Origin: Candidatus Omnitrophota bacterium
GTDB lineage: Bacteria; Omnitrophota; Koll11; VGKN01
NCBI GenBank assembly: GCA_016867055.1
Contig: VGKN01000111.1
Span: 1-5,653, forward strand
Length of the DNA: 5,653 nt
Reading direction: 5' to 3'
The notes beneath the pieces are model-generated. The model was not told the origin of the DNA, made no database searches, and saw only the letters and a program-made list of their open reading frames with translations. Both the position numbers and the translations under genes were made by a program. Positions within the stretch are counted from its first letter, which is position 1. The number at the start of each line of letters is the position of its first letter. Shown piece by piece: positions 1 through 5,440 of this stretch.

Positions 1-823
1 ACATTGTAAGGTGTTTTGGACCAGCGCTATCCGCAGTGATAAAGGGTAGATTTATATCTGTCGTTAGGGTACTTGATAATTCTATCTTGGCTTTTTCGGC
101 AGCCTCACGTAATCTCTGCATAGCCATCTTGTCGTTTCTTAGGTCAATACCTGTATCCTTCTTAAACTCATCTGCAATATAGTTAATTATTGTTAAGTCC
201 ATATCAGTCCCGCCGAGCTGGGTATCGCCACTTGTAGCCTTTACCTCAAATACTCCCTCAGCCATCTCCATTACAGTCACATCAAGCGTTCCACCACCTA
301 AATCAAACACCATTATCTTCTGTTCCTTGTCTGTCTTATCAAGACCATAGGCAAGGCATGCAGCGGTAGGTTCATTTATTATTCGAAGCACTTTTAACCC
401 TGCTATCTCCCCTGCATCTTTAGTTGCAGTTCGTTGGTTATCGTCAAAATAGGCAGGGCAGGTTATAACCGCTTCATCCACCTTATCTGCGAGATAGCTT
501 TCTGCATCCTGTTTTATCTTTTGAAGAATAAATGCAGAAATTTGCTGTGGGGTATATTCCTTTCCGAATATCCTGTATCTATGGTCAGTTCCCATCTTAC
601 GCTTTGCCGCCATAATTGTTCCTTCGGGATTAACCACCGCCTGCCTTCTTGCAGGTTCACCCACAAGCCTCTGCCCATCCTTTGTAAAGGCTACAAAAGA
701 GGGAAATGCCTTCCCCCCTAATGTCGTTCCCTCTGCAGAGGGAATAATCACAGGTTTGCCTGCCTCAACCACAGCTGCCGCTGAATTTGAAGTTCCTAAA
801 TCAATACCTATAACCTTTGCCAT
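1..823 (-). CDS. dnaK: Chaperone protein DnaK (Hsp70), N-terminal part, cut by the window edge
   Basis: This is the Hsp70 ATPase chaperone, which folds and protects proteins in the cytoplasm with GrpE and DnaJ. I translated it by hand from ATG 823 and found 274 codons with no stop before the left edge, so only the nucleotide-binding domain is present out of about 610-640 residues. Visible motifs are the phosphate-1 loop DLGTSNS (residues 8-14), [11 protein letters not shown] (150-160), phosphate-2 FDLGGGT (173-179), GGTDMD (204-209), and [11 protein letters not shown] just after residue 240. Between AAKRKMG (72-78) and TPQQISA (91-97) there are only a dozen residues, so the approximately 23-residue insertion of E. 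coli DnaK is absent. Oddities are Ser12 in place of the usual Thr and Cys122 in TCPAYFDD, where Val is common. The start is fixed by a strong AAAGGAGGG Shine-Dalgarno 7 nt upstream. The gene ends the hrcA-grpE-dnaK cluster. Identification is certain; the C-terminus and any following dnaJ are not visible. Confidence 0.98.
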   Translation of the reverse strand, partial: MAKVIGIDLGTSNSAAAVVEAGKPVIIPSAEGTTLGGKAFPSFVAFTKDGQRLVGEPARRQAVVNPEGTIMAAKRKMGTDHRYRIFGKEYTPQQISAFILQKIKQDAESYLADKVDEAVITCPAYFDDNQRTATKDAGEIAGLKVLRIINEPTAACLAYGLDKTDKEQKIMVFDLGGGTLDVTVMEMAEGVFEVKATSGDTQLGGTDMDLTIINYIADEFKKDTGIDLRNDKMAMQRLREAAEKAKIELSSTLTTDINLPFITADSAGPKHLTM

Positions 824-830
824 TTATAAA

Positions 831-839
831 CCCTCCTTT
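831..839 (-). promoter_or_regulatory. Strong ribosome binding site of dnaK
   Basis: The coding strand reads AAAGGAGGG, a near-perfect anti-16S match, with 7 nt before the dnaK ATG at 823. It is clearly the strongest Shine-Dalgarno in the window and fits a gene expressed at a high level. Confidence 0.9.
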
Positions 840-848
840 AATGAGCAG

Positions 849-883
849 ATGATTTACGGAGTCCGAAGGACAACGTAAATCAT
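849..883. repeat. 10-bp inverted repeat (hairpin) in the dnaK leader
   Basis: ATGATTTACG at 849-858 is perfectly repeated inverted as CGTAAATCAT at 874-883. Inside it a second small stem, GTCC (861-864) and GGAC (868-871), closes on 3 nt, so the whole element can fold as one long hairpin with a 2x2 internal loop. No T-run follows on either strand, so it is not an evident terminator. It overlaps the -10 of the internal dnaK promoter candidate and would form the 5' end of that transcript. Confidence 0.8.
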
Positions 884-906
884 ACCCTTGACATCTTTAA
901 TGTCAA
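879..906 (-). promoter_or_regulatory. Candidate internal promoter for dnaK
   Basis: On the coding strand there is TTGACA (906-901), a 16-nt spacer, and TATGAT (884-879), one mismatch from the sigma-70 -10 consensus. The -35 match and the spacing are the same as in the hrcA promoter of this window. Transcription would start near 872 and give a leader of about 50 nt ending in the strong dnaK ribosome site. No CIRCE is nearby, so this would be an HrcA-independent supply of dnaK. The caution is that the hexamers fall inside inverted repeats, so the match may be partly incidental. Confidence 0.55.
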
Positions 907-908
907 GG
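886..908. repeat. 9-bp perfect inverted repeat
   Basis: CCTTGACAT (886-894) and ATGTCAAGG (900-908) form a perfect 9-bp stem with a 5-nt loop. It lies immediately next to the 849-883 hairpin and contains the -35 hexamer of the dnaK promoter candidate. Its TGTCAAGG word occurs again at 982-989, in the partner arm of the next inverted repeat, so alternative pairings are possible. Confidence 0.75.
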
Positions 909-925
909 ATGTCTGCGAATTAAAT

Positions 926-989
926 CCTTAACAATTTTTGAAATGCGGGTTGGTATCGAAATTAACCATAGACTCAAAAATTGTCAAGG
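926..989. repeat. 16-bp inverted repeat with 32-nt spacer
   Basis: The arms at 926-941 and 974-989 are inverted copies with a single difference (A930 against C985). In RNA of the coding (minus) strand that position becomes a U·G wobble, so all 16 positions can pair. The stem is A/T-rich with CCTT/AAGG at the base. It sits in the middle of the grpE-dnaK spacer and would be transcribed in the operon mRNA. It has no terminator-like T-run; mRNA processing or stability is one possible role, which is inference. Confidence 0.75.
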
Positions 990-1005
990 GTCAAATTCAA
1001 CCAAC

Positions 1006-1059
1006 AGACTTACGTTTCCGCTAATGCTTTGTGGCGGACACTTTTTGTTCCGTAAGTCT
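1006..1059. repeat. Nested inverted repeat at the grpE 3' end
   Basis: AGACTTACG (1006-1014) pairs with CGTAAGTCT (1051-1059), a perfect 9-bp stem that overlaps the grpE stop codon (1060-1058). Within it, TCCGC (1017-1021) and GCGGA (1034-1038) form a second stem. The inner segment 1017-1040 closely resembles 5420-5442 at the far end of the window (see the finding on the dispersed hairpin). No run of T follows, so a simple terminator is unlikely. Confidence 0.7.
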
Positions 1060-1708
1060 AGGTTTCATTTGTTTTTTTTGATATCTTAACCGCCGCTACT
1101 CTTAAGACCCTTCCGTTTAAAGAATAACCTCTCTGTATCTCTTCAACAATGGTATTTTCCGGTTTTGTATTATCCATAACTATCTCAAGGGCTTCATGAC
1201 GTGATGGGTCAAAAATCTGCCCCATAGTTTCAATCTTAGTAAGTCCCCTCTTAGCAAGAAACTCCTCAAGCTCTCTTAAAATCATCTCAATCCCTTTATA
1301 TAAAAGATTAAAATCCTGTGTATTTTTAGAGGCGTTTAGCGCCCTTCCAAAATCATCCATAATATTTATCAATCCTCTTATTATCTCCTCAGAGGCATAT
1401 TTAATAAATTCAAGCCTTTCCTTTTCTAAGCGCTTTCTGGCATTTTCAAATTCTGCCTGAAGTCTCAGGATTTTATCTTGTAATTCTTCTTTGGCCTTGG
1501 TATTCTTTTTTAACGCCTCATATTCTTCCTCAAGTATCAATATATATTTCTTTTTGTGTTTTGACTTTTTATTGGTTTCCTCCTCCTTAACCTTAGCCTC
1601 TTCTTGTGCTGTTTCTTTAGATTCAACCCCGTCTGAAACCAAGGCATTATTCTCTTTATGTGCCTGAACAGTATTATTATTTTTTATTTCTCTTTTGTCT
1701 TTATGCAT
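1058..1708 (-). CDS. grpE: Nucleotide exchange factor GrpE
   Basis: GrpE is the cytoplasmic dimeric co-chaperone that releases ADP from DnaK. The 216-residue product is near the usual length (about 180-210). Residues 1-55 form a charged Lys/Glu-rich, probably disordered tail. Residues about 57-125 form the long coiled-coil helix containing the family pattern LQAEFENARKRLEKE (83-97). The C-terminal beta domain, which contacts DnaK, shows FDPSRHEALEIV (166-177) and IVEEIQRGYSLNGRVLRVAAVKI (about 187-209). ATG 1708 lies 2 nt after the hrcA stop, and only a weak purine stretch is seen upstream, so translation is probably coupled to hrcA. It is the middle gene of hrcA-grpE-dnaK and should share the CIRCE-controlled promoter. 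Identification is firm; no truncation or frameshift is seen. Confidence 0.97.
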   Translation of the reverse strand: MHKDKREIKNNNTVQAHKENNALVSDGVESKETAQEEAKVKEEETNKKSKHKKKYILILEEEYEALKKNTKAKEELQDKILRLQAEFENARKRLEKERLEFIKYASEEIIRGLINIMDDFGRALNASKNTQDFNLLYKGIEMILRELEEFLAKRGLTKIETMGQIFDPSRHEALEIVMDNTKPENTIVEEIQRGYSLNGRVLRVAAVKISKKTNET

Positions 1709-1710
1709 AG

Positions 1711-2742
1711 TTATTGCAGTCTCTCGCTTAAAATCTTAGCAATATAATTAACGATTGGTATAATCCTTCCATAATCCATCCTTGTTGGCCCAACAACACC
1801 TACTACCCCGGCAACCTCTCCGCCAATTTTATAACTTGAGGTAATCAAGCTCAAACTTTCTATAAATGGATTTTTATACTCGTTTCCAATATAAACCCTT
1901 GGTCCTTCTTCGGCTAACCCCTTGTTTAAAATCTCAAATAACCCTAATCTCTCTTCAAGTTTTCTAATTATGTTTCTTGCTTTTTCAATATTCCTAAACT
2001 CTGGTTGTTCTAATATATTTGTTAATCCATTGATATAGAGCTCTTCAGCCTCGTTAAAAAGCAAACTCAATCTTATAATCTCAAATGCTACCTTGAATAA
2101 ACTAAACAAGGAATCTTTTTGAGCCTCAAGTTTTGCCAAGAGATGCCTTTTAACCTCATATATGGGCATACCTTCAAGTTTAGAATTTAAAAACACTGAG
2201 ATTTTCTCAAGTTCTTCCTTTCTTATATCTGTATCCAATTCCACAATAACATCTCTCAAAAGGCCTGAGGAGGTTACTAAAACAGCCAATATCTTCCTAG
2301 GCTCAATAAACACTAACTCCACCCTTCTGAATATACTCCTCTTTAATCTCGGGAATAACACTACCCCTGCCTGCTTGGTAATGGAAGAAAGGATAAGAGA
2401 GGCTTTTTTTATTATCTCTTCAAGTACCTGTTTTTTTTCTTCAAATTCTCTATCTATTCTTTCCATTTCAATCTGGCTAAGCCTATCAAGCTTCTTTAAG
2501 CTGTCCACATAAAATCTAAAACCCTTGTCAGTGGGAATTCTCCCTGAAGAGGTATGAATATGGGTCAAATAACCCTCCTCCTCCAACTGCGCCATGACAT
2601 TCCTTATTGTAGCAGAGCTAAGCAATGACTTAAACCTCTTTGAAATATAAAATGAACCCACAGGTGTTCCTGTATTAATATAAGAGGTTATAATTAAGTC
2701 TAAAATTCTGTTTCTCCTTGATTCTAAATCAGTTACAACCAT
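1711..2742 (-). CDS. hrcA: Heat-inducible transcription repressor HrcA
   Basis: HrcA is the dimeric repressor that binds CIRCE operators upstream of class I heat-shock genes; in studied bacteria its activity depends on GroEL. The 343 residues match the family's usual length. The N-terminal winged helix is residues 1-75, with YINTGTPVGS (21-30), the recognition segment LSSATIRNVMAQLEEEGYL (41-59) and the wing HTSSGRIPTDKGFRFYVD (63-80). The central GAF-like and dimerisation regions follow, and the C-terminal end contains GEVAGVVGVVGPTRMDYGRIIPIV, the typical HrcA finish. ATG 2742 has GGGAG seven nt upstream, and a CIRCE lies just beyond that, so HrcA very probably represses its own operon. It is the first gene of hrcA-grpE-dnaK. 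Identification is firm. Confidence 0.98.
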   Translation of the reverse strand: MVVTDLESRRNRILDLIITSYINTGTPVGSFYISKRFKSLLSSATIRNVMAQLEEEGYLTHIHTSSGRIPTDKGFRFYVDSLKKLDRLSQIEMERIDREFEEKKQVLEEIIKKASLILSSITKQAGVVLFPRLKRSIFRRVELVFIEPRKILAVLVTSSGLLRDVIVELDTDIRKEELEKISVFLNSKLEGMPIYEVKRHLLAKLEAQKDSLFSLFKVAFEIIRLSLLFNEAEELYINGLTNILEQPEFRNIEKARNIIRKLEERLGLFEILNKGLAEEGPRVYIGNEYKNPFIESLSLITSSYKIGGEVAGVVGVVGPTRMDYGRIIPIVNYIAKILSERLQ

Positions 2743-2749
2743 TTTCTTT

Positions 2750-2754
2750 CTCCC
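2750..2754 (-). promoter_or_regulatory. Ribosome binding site of hrcA
   Basis: The coding strand has GGGAG followed by 7 A/G-rich nt and then ATG at 2742. This supports the chosen hrcA start and leaves only 3 nt between the ribosome site and the CIRCE element. Confidence 0.75.
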
Positions 2755-2757
2755 ACT

Positions 2758-2784
2758 TTAGCACTCTATTAGTCAAAGTGCTAA
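2758..2784. promoter_or_regulatory. CIRCE operator (HrcA binding site)
   Basis: The plus strand reads TTAGCACTC, nine spacer bases, then AAGTGCTAA. The consensus is TTAGCACTC-N9-GAGTGCTAA, so 17 of 18 arm bases match, with the only change at the first base of the second arm. It covers the last base of the hrcA -10 hexamer and the expected transcription start, the usual position for HrcA repression, and ends 15 nt before the hrcA ATG. This also makes it part of the 5' end of the mRNA, where the inverted repeat can fold. Confidence 0.96.
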
Positions 2785-2811
2785 TTATAATATAAAAAAT
2801 TTTTTTGTCAA
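2784..2811 (-). promoter_or_regulatory. Sigma-70-type promoter of hrcA-grpE-dnaK
   Basis: On the coding strand TTGACA (2811-2806) is followed by a 16-nt spacer and TATAAT (2789-2784), with both hexamers perfect. The spacer contains an A6T6 tract (2805-2794), which is probably curved or stiff DNA. Transcription should start near 2777, inside CIRCE, giving a leader of about 35 nt. The promoter begins only 8 nt after the tilS stop codon. Confidence 0.9.
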
Positions 2812-2819
2812 GAAAAATC

Positions 2820-4220
2820 TTAACCCTGCAACTCCTCATATCGTATGCACAGAATTTTCTTTGTCTTTGGCGTAAGTTTTACTGAATCAGAAATTCTCAA
2901 ACCCACTACCCAGATTATCTTCCCGCCGGAAATAACCAGGGGGATGCTATCCCTTTTATACCTTGAAATTTTCTCGTCTACAAAAAAATCCTGTAATTTC
3001 TTCTCAATTCCCATTCCCAGGGGTTTGAATCTATCTCCTTCTCTTCTCGTCCTTATAAAGAGTGGAAACTTCAGGTTACTATAGTCAAGGTATTCCGCGG
3101 TCTTATCCTTACTTTTAAAAAAGGGAGGGATTCTCTTTAAAATCAAGGTCTCAAATTTTACCCTAAGTTCTTTTATAACGGTCCTGCCCGGGGTTTTTAA
3201 TCGCCATATCCTTTCCTTCTGCTTCTTTATTTTCCCTTGTTTAAATACCAACCTCCCATAGTCCTTGACCACCGTTAAACCAGGTATATCCACTGCACCT
3301 CCAGTTTTTCCATAATTTATCAGATATTCTAAATCCTCCCAGTTTTTATAGGTGATTTTATTTAAATCTCCCTTTTTCTTCTCTATGGCAATCCTGACAA
3401 CCTCTGATTTTATGGCATCATGATATTTTAAAAGTTTGCTAAGATTCAAAATAAGCTCATTCTCTTTAAACTGTGAAATCTTTTTAAATACCTGCCTTGC
3501 CCTAAGGTGCAAAAAATCATATGCCTTTGTAACCTCAATCGATACATTGGCAAGAATCTCTTTTATGTTTGGATTAAAATTATCCTGGAGGTCTCTTAAA
3601 AGCAGATTCCTAATCCTATTTCTCAGGTATATATTTTTCAAATTAGTCTTATCAAGTCTATAAGGGATTTTTTCCTCGTTTAAAAAATTTAAAATCTCTC
3701 TTTTCCCTGTCTCAATCAGGGGTCTTACAATATATGTGCCGTCAAACCTCCTCTTTGGGGGTATGCCGCATAGCCCCCTTGGGCCGGCACCCTTGATTAA
3801 TCGCATCAAAACCGTCTCCGCCTGGTCATCCCTTGTATGGGCAACCGCTATTTTGTTAAGCCTTTTTGATTTTGCTGTCTTCAAAAAAAATTTATATCTT
3901 ATCTGACGTGCCTTATCCTCAATAGAAGATTTATCCTTTTTAGATATTTTTAATATGTCCCTTCTTTCAAGGGTAACGGGTATTTTTAAATTCCTTGCTA
4001 AATTTTTTACAAAAATCTCATCTTTTAAGGCCTCCTTTCTAAGCATATGATTTAAATGTGCTATATGCAATGTTATACCGAGCTCTTCCTTTATACTATT
4101 TAAGGCATACAAAAGCGATACAGAATCAGAACCTCCCGAGACACATACCAATACCCTGTCCTTTGGACTTAGCATATTATATTTTGAAATTGTATCTTTG
4201 ACCTTCTCTATAAAATTCAT
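2820..4220 (-). CDS. tilS: tRNA(Ile)-lysidine synthase TilS
   Basis: TilS uses ATP and lysine to convert cytidine 34 of the CAU-anticodon tRNA-Ile to lysidine, so that it reads AUA and is charged with isoleucine; it acts in the cytoplasm and is generally essential in bacteria. The 466-residue product is a full-length, three-domain form. It has the N-terminal PP-loop ATPase motif SGGSDS (28-33), AHTRDDQAET (127-136), GLCGIPP (149-155) and YLRNRIRNLL (198-207). A middle substrate-binding domain follows, and then the C-terminal TilS domain with RTRREGDRFKPLG (from about 390), KKLQDFFVDEKIS and GGKIIWVVGLRI. ATG 4220 has AGAGGTG just upstream and a TAG directly before it in frame. The neighbours are a repeat-filled leader upstream and the hrcA promoter immediately downstream. 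No clear terminator separates tilS from hrcA, so read-through is possible. Identification is firm. Confidence 0.97.
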   Translation of the reverse strand: MNFIEKVKDTISKYNMLSPKDRVLVCVSGGSDSVSLLYALNSIKEELGITLHIAHLNHMLRKEALKDEIFVKNLARNLKIPVTLERRDILKISKKDKSSIEDKARQIRYKFFLKTAKSKRLNKIAVAHTRDDQAETVLMRLIKGAGPRGLCGIPPKRRFDGTYIVRPLIETGKREILNFLNEEKIPYRLDKTNLKNIYLRNRIRNLLLRDLQDNFNPNIKEILANVSIEVTKAYDFLHLRARQVFKKISQFKENELILNLSKLLKYHDAIKSEVVRIAIEKKKGDLNKITYKNWEDLEYLINYGKTGGAVDIPGLTVVKDYGRLVFKQGKIKKQKERIWRLKTPGRTVIKELRVKFETLILKRIPPFFKSKDKTAEYLDYSNLKFPLFIRTRREGDRFKPLGMGIEKKLQDFFVDEKISRYKRDSIPLVISGGKIIWVVGLRISDSVKLTPKTKKILCIRYEELQG

Positions 4221-4223
4221 CTA

Positions 4224-4230
4224 CACCTCT
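4224..4230 (-). promoter_or_regulatory. Ribosome binding site of tilS
   Basis: AGAGGTG on the coding strand, 3 nt before the ATG at 4220 (GAGG core 5 nt away), supports the tilS start. The spacing is slightly short but workable. Confidence 0.7.
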
Positions 4231-4321
4231 GAACTGCAAAGGTCCGCGAAAACGCAAAGAGTACTTAGAAGTGGAGTCCGCTCGAAGTAAAGTCCGAGGC
4301 TCCCTCCCGAGTAGAAAAAGT

Positions 4322-4330
4322 ACTATAGCA
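4322..4330 (-). promoter_or_regulatory. Possible extended -10 promoter for tilS
   Basis: The coding strand reads TGCTATAGT, which fits an extended -10 (TGn followed by TATAGT, one base from consensus). The position expected for a -35 carries only a poor match. Transcription would start near 4315, giving a leader of about 95 nt for tilS. This is a motif match only. Confidence 0.3.
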
Positions 4331-4340
4331 TTTATCCCAC

Positions 4341-4381
4341 AGGTTATCTCTCGCTATGCTCGGGATGGCAAGCGTAGTCGA
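4341..4381. repeat. Dispersed intergenic repeat of the 'CHPEHSER' type
   Basis: On the minus strand this segment reads as a GCCATCCCGAGCATAGCGAG-like element, whose conceptual translation is CHPEHSER. From memory, very similar CHPERSE-type strings are common in databases as false proteins made from dispersed intergenic repeats. CTATGCT (4354-4360) and AGCGTAG (4371-4377) can form a 7-bp stem with one wobble. The assignment to that repeat class is by recognition and has not been confirmed by search. Confidence 0.55.
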
Positions 4382-4401
4382 ACCAAAGCCCGGAGATTTC
4401 T

Positions 4402-4479
4402 GGATAAATAGGGACATCTCCCATATATTTTTCTAGGGGATAAATAGGATAAATAGGGACATCTCCCATATATTTTTCT
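4402..4479. repeat. Two identical 33-bp direct repeats
   Basis: The 33 bp at 4402-4434 recur without change at 4447-4479, 45 bp apart. The unit starts GGATAAATAGGGACATCTCC and ends CCATATATTTTTCT. The 12-bp linker ends GGGGATAAATA and so repeats the beginning of the unit. A shorter, degraded match (TCCCATATATTCTT) lies at 4581-4594. Read on the minus strand the unit gives the peptide EKYMGDVPIYP twice, but no gene context supports it as protein. Confidence 0.85.
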
Positions 4480-4544
4480 GTCAACCCATTTTCGTCTCCC
4501 CTTGCCTTTCCCTCCAATTCCACTATTCCAATATTCTTAAAAAT

Positions 4545-4576
4545 AAGAGAATAAAGAAATAAAGGCACCAGCGCCT
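4545..4576 (-). terminator. Possible rho-independent terminator of the amidase gene
   Basis: On the minus strand AGGCGC (4576-4571) can pair with GTGCCT (4568-4563) with one G·U; the innermost pair must open because only 2 nt lie between the arms. It is followed by a T-rich tract, TTATTTCTTTATT (from 4562). It starts 43 nt after the amidase stop codon. The stem is short and the tract is interrupted, so this is only a fair candidate. Confidence 0.45.
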
Positions 4577-4618
4577 ATCTTCCCATATATTCTTCGCCCT
4601 ATCTCGCCCTCTTATTTA

Positions 4619-5386
4619 TTATTCTGCGGAGAGTTTCCTTTTAAACTCATACCATGGAAATCTTGTGCCGGGGCATTCGGTGCTTGCGCCATATACCTGA
4701 CCATGGCCAATAATATTTGAAAGGGGTATTTTGTAGTATCGCTTTAATTCCCTTGTTAGATGAACAAGTGAATCCATCTGCCTTTCAGAAACATCCTCTT
4801 TACTAATGTCTCCTACAAGGCAAATTCCTATTCCCTTATGATTCATACCACCTGCCTTACAGTGAGCCCCATCCTGTTGCTTAATCCATCTCGGCGTTGC
4901 CTCAATCTGTCCATCTCCTTTACCACGCGTGCCATTATCAATTATAAAATGATAACCCACTCCTCTTTCAAAACCCCTCTCTTTATGAAGTCCATCAATA
5001 GAATAGGAACTTCCTATATCTGTTGCGCTGTGATGGATGATGATATACCTCCACTTATTAGAAGGATATAAGGAAATTATAGGCCTGAGCGGTGCTGCAT
5101 TCGGTATAATAAGGCTTTGACCCTTTTCAAGAGTTGAACTTGGCAAATTATTCGCTCTCATAATCTCTTCAATAGAAATATCATACATCTTGCTTAACCG
5201 CCAGAGTGTTTCACCGGGTGCTACTTCATGATATATATTTTGCCTTATAAGCGGCGCCTGTGGCAAAAGGTAGATATTTTCAATGGTGGGCTCTATAACC
5301 TTCGGAGGTGCTGTTGCACAGGAGGTAACAAATAGTATAAAAAAAACACTTAATAATGGTATTAATATTTTTCTATAAATATACAT
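4619..5386 (-). CDS. LysM-domain N-acetylmuramoyl-L-alanine amidase, lipoprotein
   Basis: This is a predicted envelope lipoprotein that cleaves the bond between N-acetylmuramic acid and L-alanine in peptidoglycan. Starting at ATG 5386 it has 255 residues. A signal peptide has basic YIYRK, then a hydrophobic stretch (7-20) and the lipobox VTSC with lipidated Cys23. A Pro-rich linker follows, then one LysM domain (about 51-96, GETLWRLSKMYDISIEEIM). The C-terminal zinc amidase (Amidase_2/PGRP, like T7 lysozyme) is about 110-255. Likely zinc ligands are His118 (HHSAT), His228 (GHG) and Cys238 (TECPG), with catalytic Tyr145 in GVGYHFII; NHKGIGICLVG is also typical. Thr236 occupies the place of the T7 lysozyme lysine, as in animal PGRPs. 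An in-frame TTG at 5419 would add 11 residues, but ATG gives a better signal peptide; neither has a clear ribosome site. A recycling, remodelling or lytic role cannot be told apart here. Confidence 0.93.
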   Translation of the reverse strand: MYIYRKILIPLLSVFFILFVTSCATAPPKVIEPTIENIYLLPQAPLIRQNIYHEVAPGETLWRLSKMYDISIEEIMRANNLPSSTLEKGQSLIIPNAAPLRPIISLYPSNKWRYIIIHHSATDIGSSYSIDGLHKERGFERGVGYHFIIDNGTRGKGDGQIEATPRWIKQQDGAHCKAGGMNHKGIGICLVGDISKEDVSERQMDSLVHLTRELKRYYKIPLSNIIGHGQVYGASTECPGTRFPWYEFKRKLSAE

Positions 5387-5419
5387 TAATATGCATTTTA
5401 TTACTTCTTTTAAATTCAA

Positions 5420-5440
5420 TCCGCCATGTTTTGTGGTGGA
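5420..5440. repeat. Small hairpin at the left edge of the tandem array
   Basis: TCCGCC (5420-5425) and GGTGGA (5435-5440) pair over 6 positions, one of them G·T, around a 9-nt loop. The same position in the array junction, 5513-5533, has TCCACC and GGTGGA with a different 9-nt loop. The stem is therefore kept while the loop differs, which suggests that the folded shape matters or that this is the degraded edge of an older unit. Confidence 0.6.

Larger units (their letters stand above)
4221..4618. other. Non-coding spacer between the amidase gene and tilS
   Basis: About 400 bp hold no convincing gene. From the amidase side they contain a possible terminator (4545-4576), an A/T hairpin (4532-4553), two copies of a 33-bp element (4402-4479), a dispersed-repeat fragment (4341-4381), an extended -10 candidate (4322-4330) and a G/C-rich stretch with repeated AGTCCG words (4274-4300). 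A 74-codon open frame on the minus strand (4568-4344) crosses both repeat copies and looks like translated repeat DNA, not a gene. Confidence 0.7.

Noticed and set aside
434..721. 95-codon plus-strand open frame
   Set aside because: It lies wholly opposite dnaK codons, has no family resemblance, and is Cys/Leu-rich as expected of an antisense shadow.
849..1059. Rho-independent terminator between grpE and dnaK
   Set aside because: The stems are good but none is followed by a run of T on the transcribed strand, and dnaK is expected to be co-transcribed.
2162..2512. 116-codon plus-strand open frame, Ser-rich
   Set aside because: It is antisense to the clearly conserved hrcA; the Ser/Ile/Phe bias is what the complement of Lys/Glu codons gives.
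2845..3084. Plus-strand open frames inside tilS (2845-3084, 3436-3663) and inside the amidase gene (4838-5071)
   Set aside because: All are antisense to firmly identified genes, with no ribosome sites or recognisable motifs.
4344..4568. 74-codon open frame on the minus strand with EKYMGDVPIYP twice and CHPEHSER at its end
   Set aside because: It is made of the 33-bp direct repeats and a dispersed repeat, has no clear ribosome site, and overlaps the terminator candidate. It is best read as translated repeat DNA.
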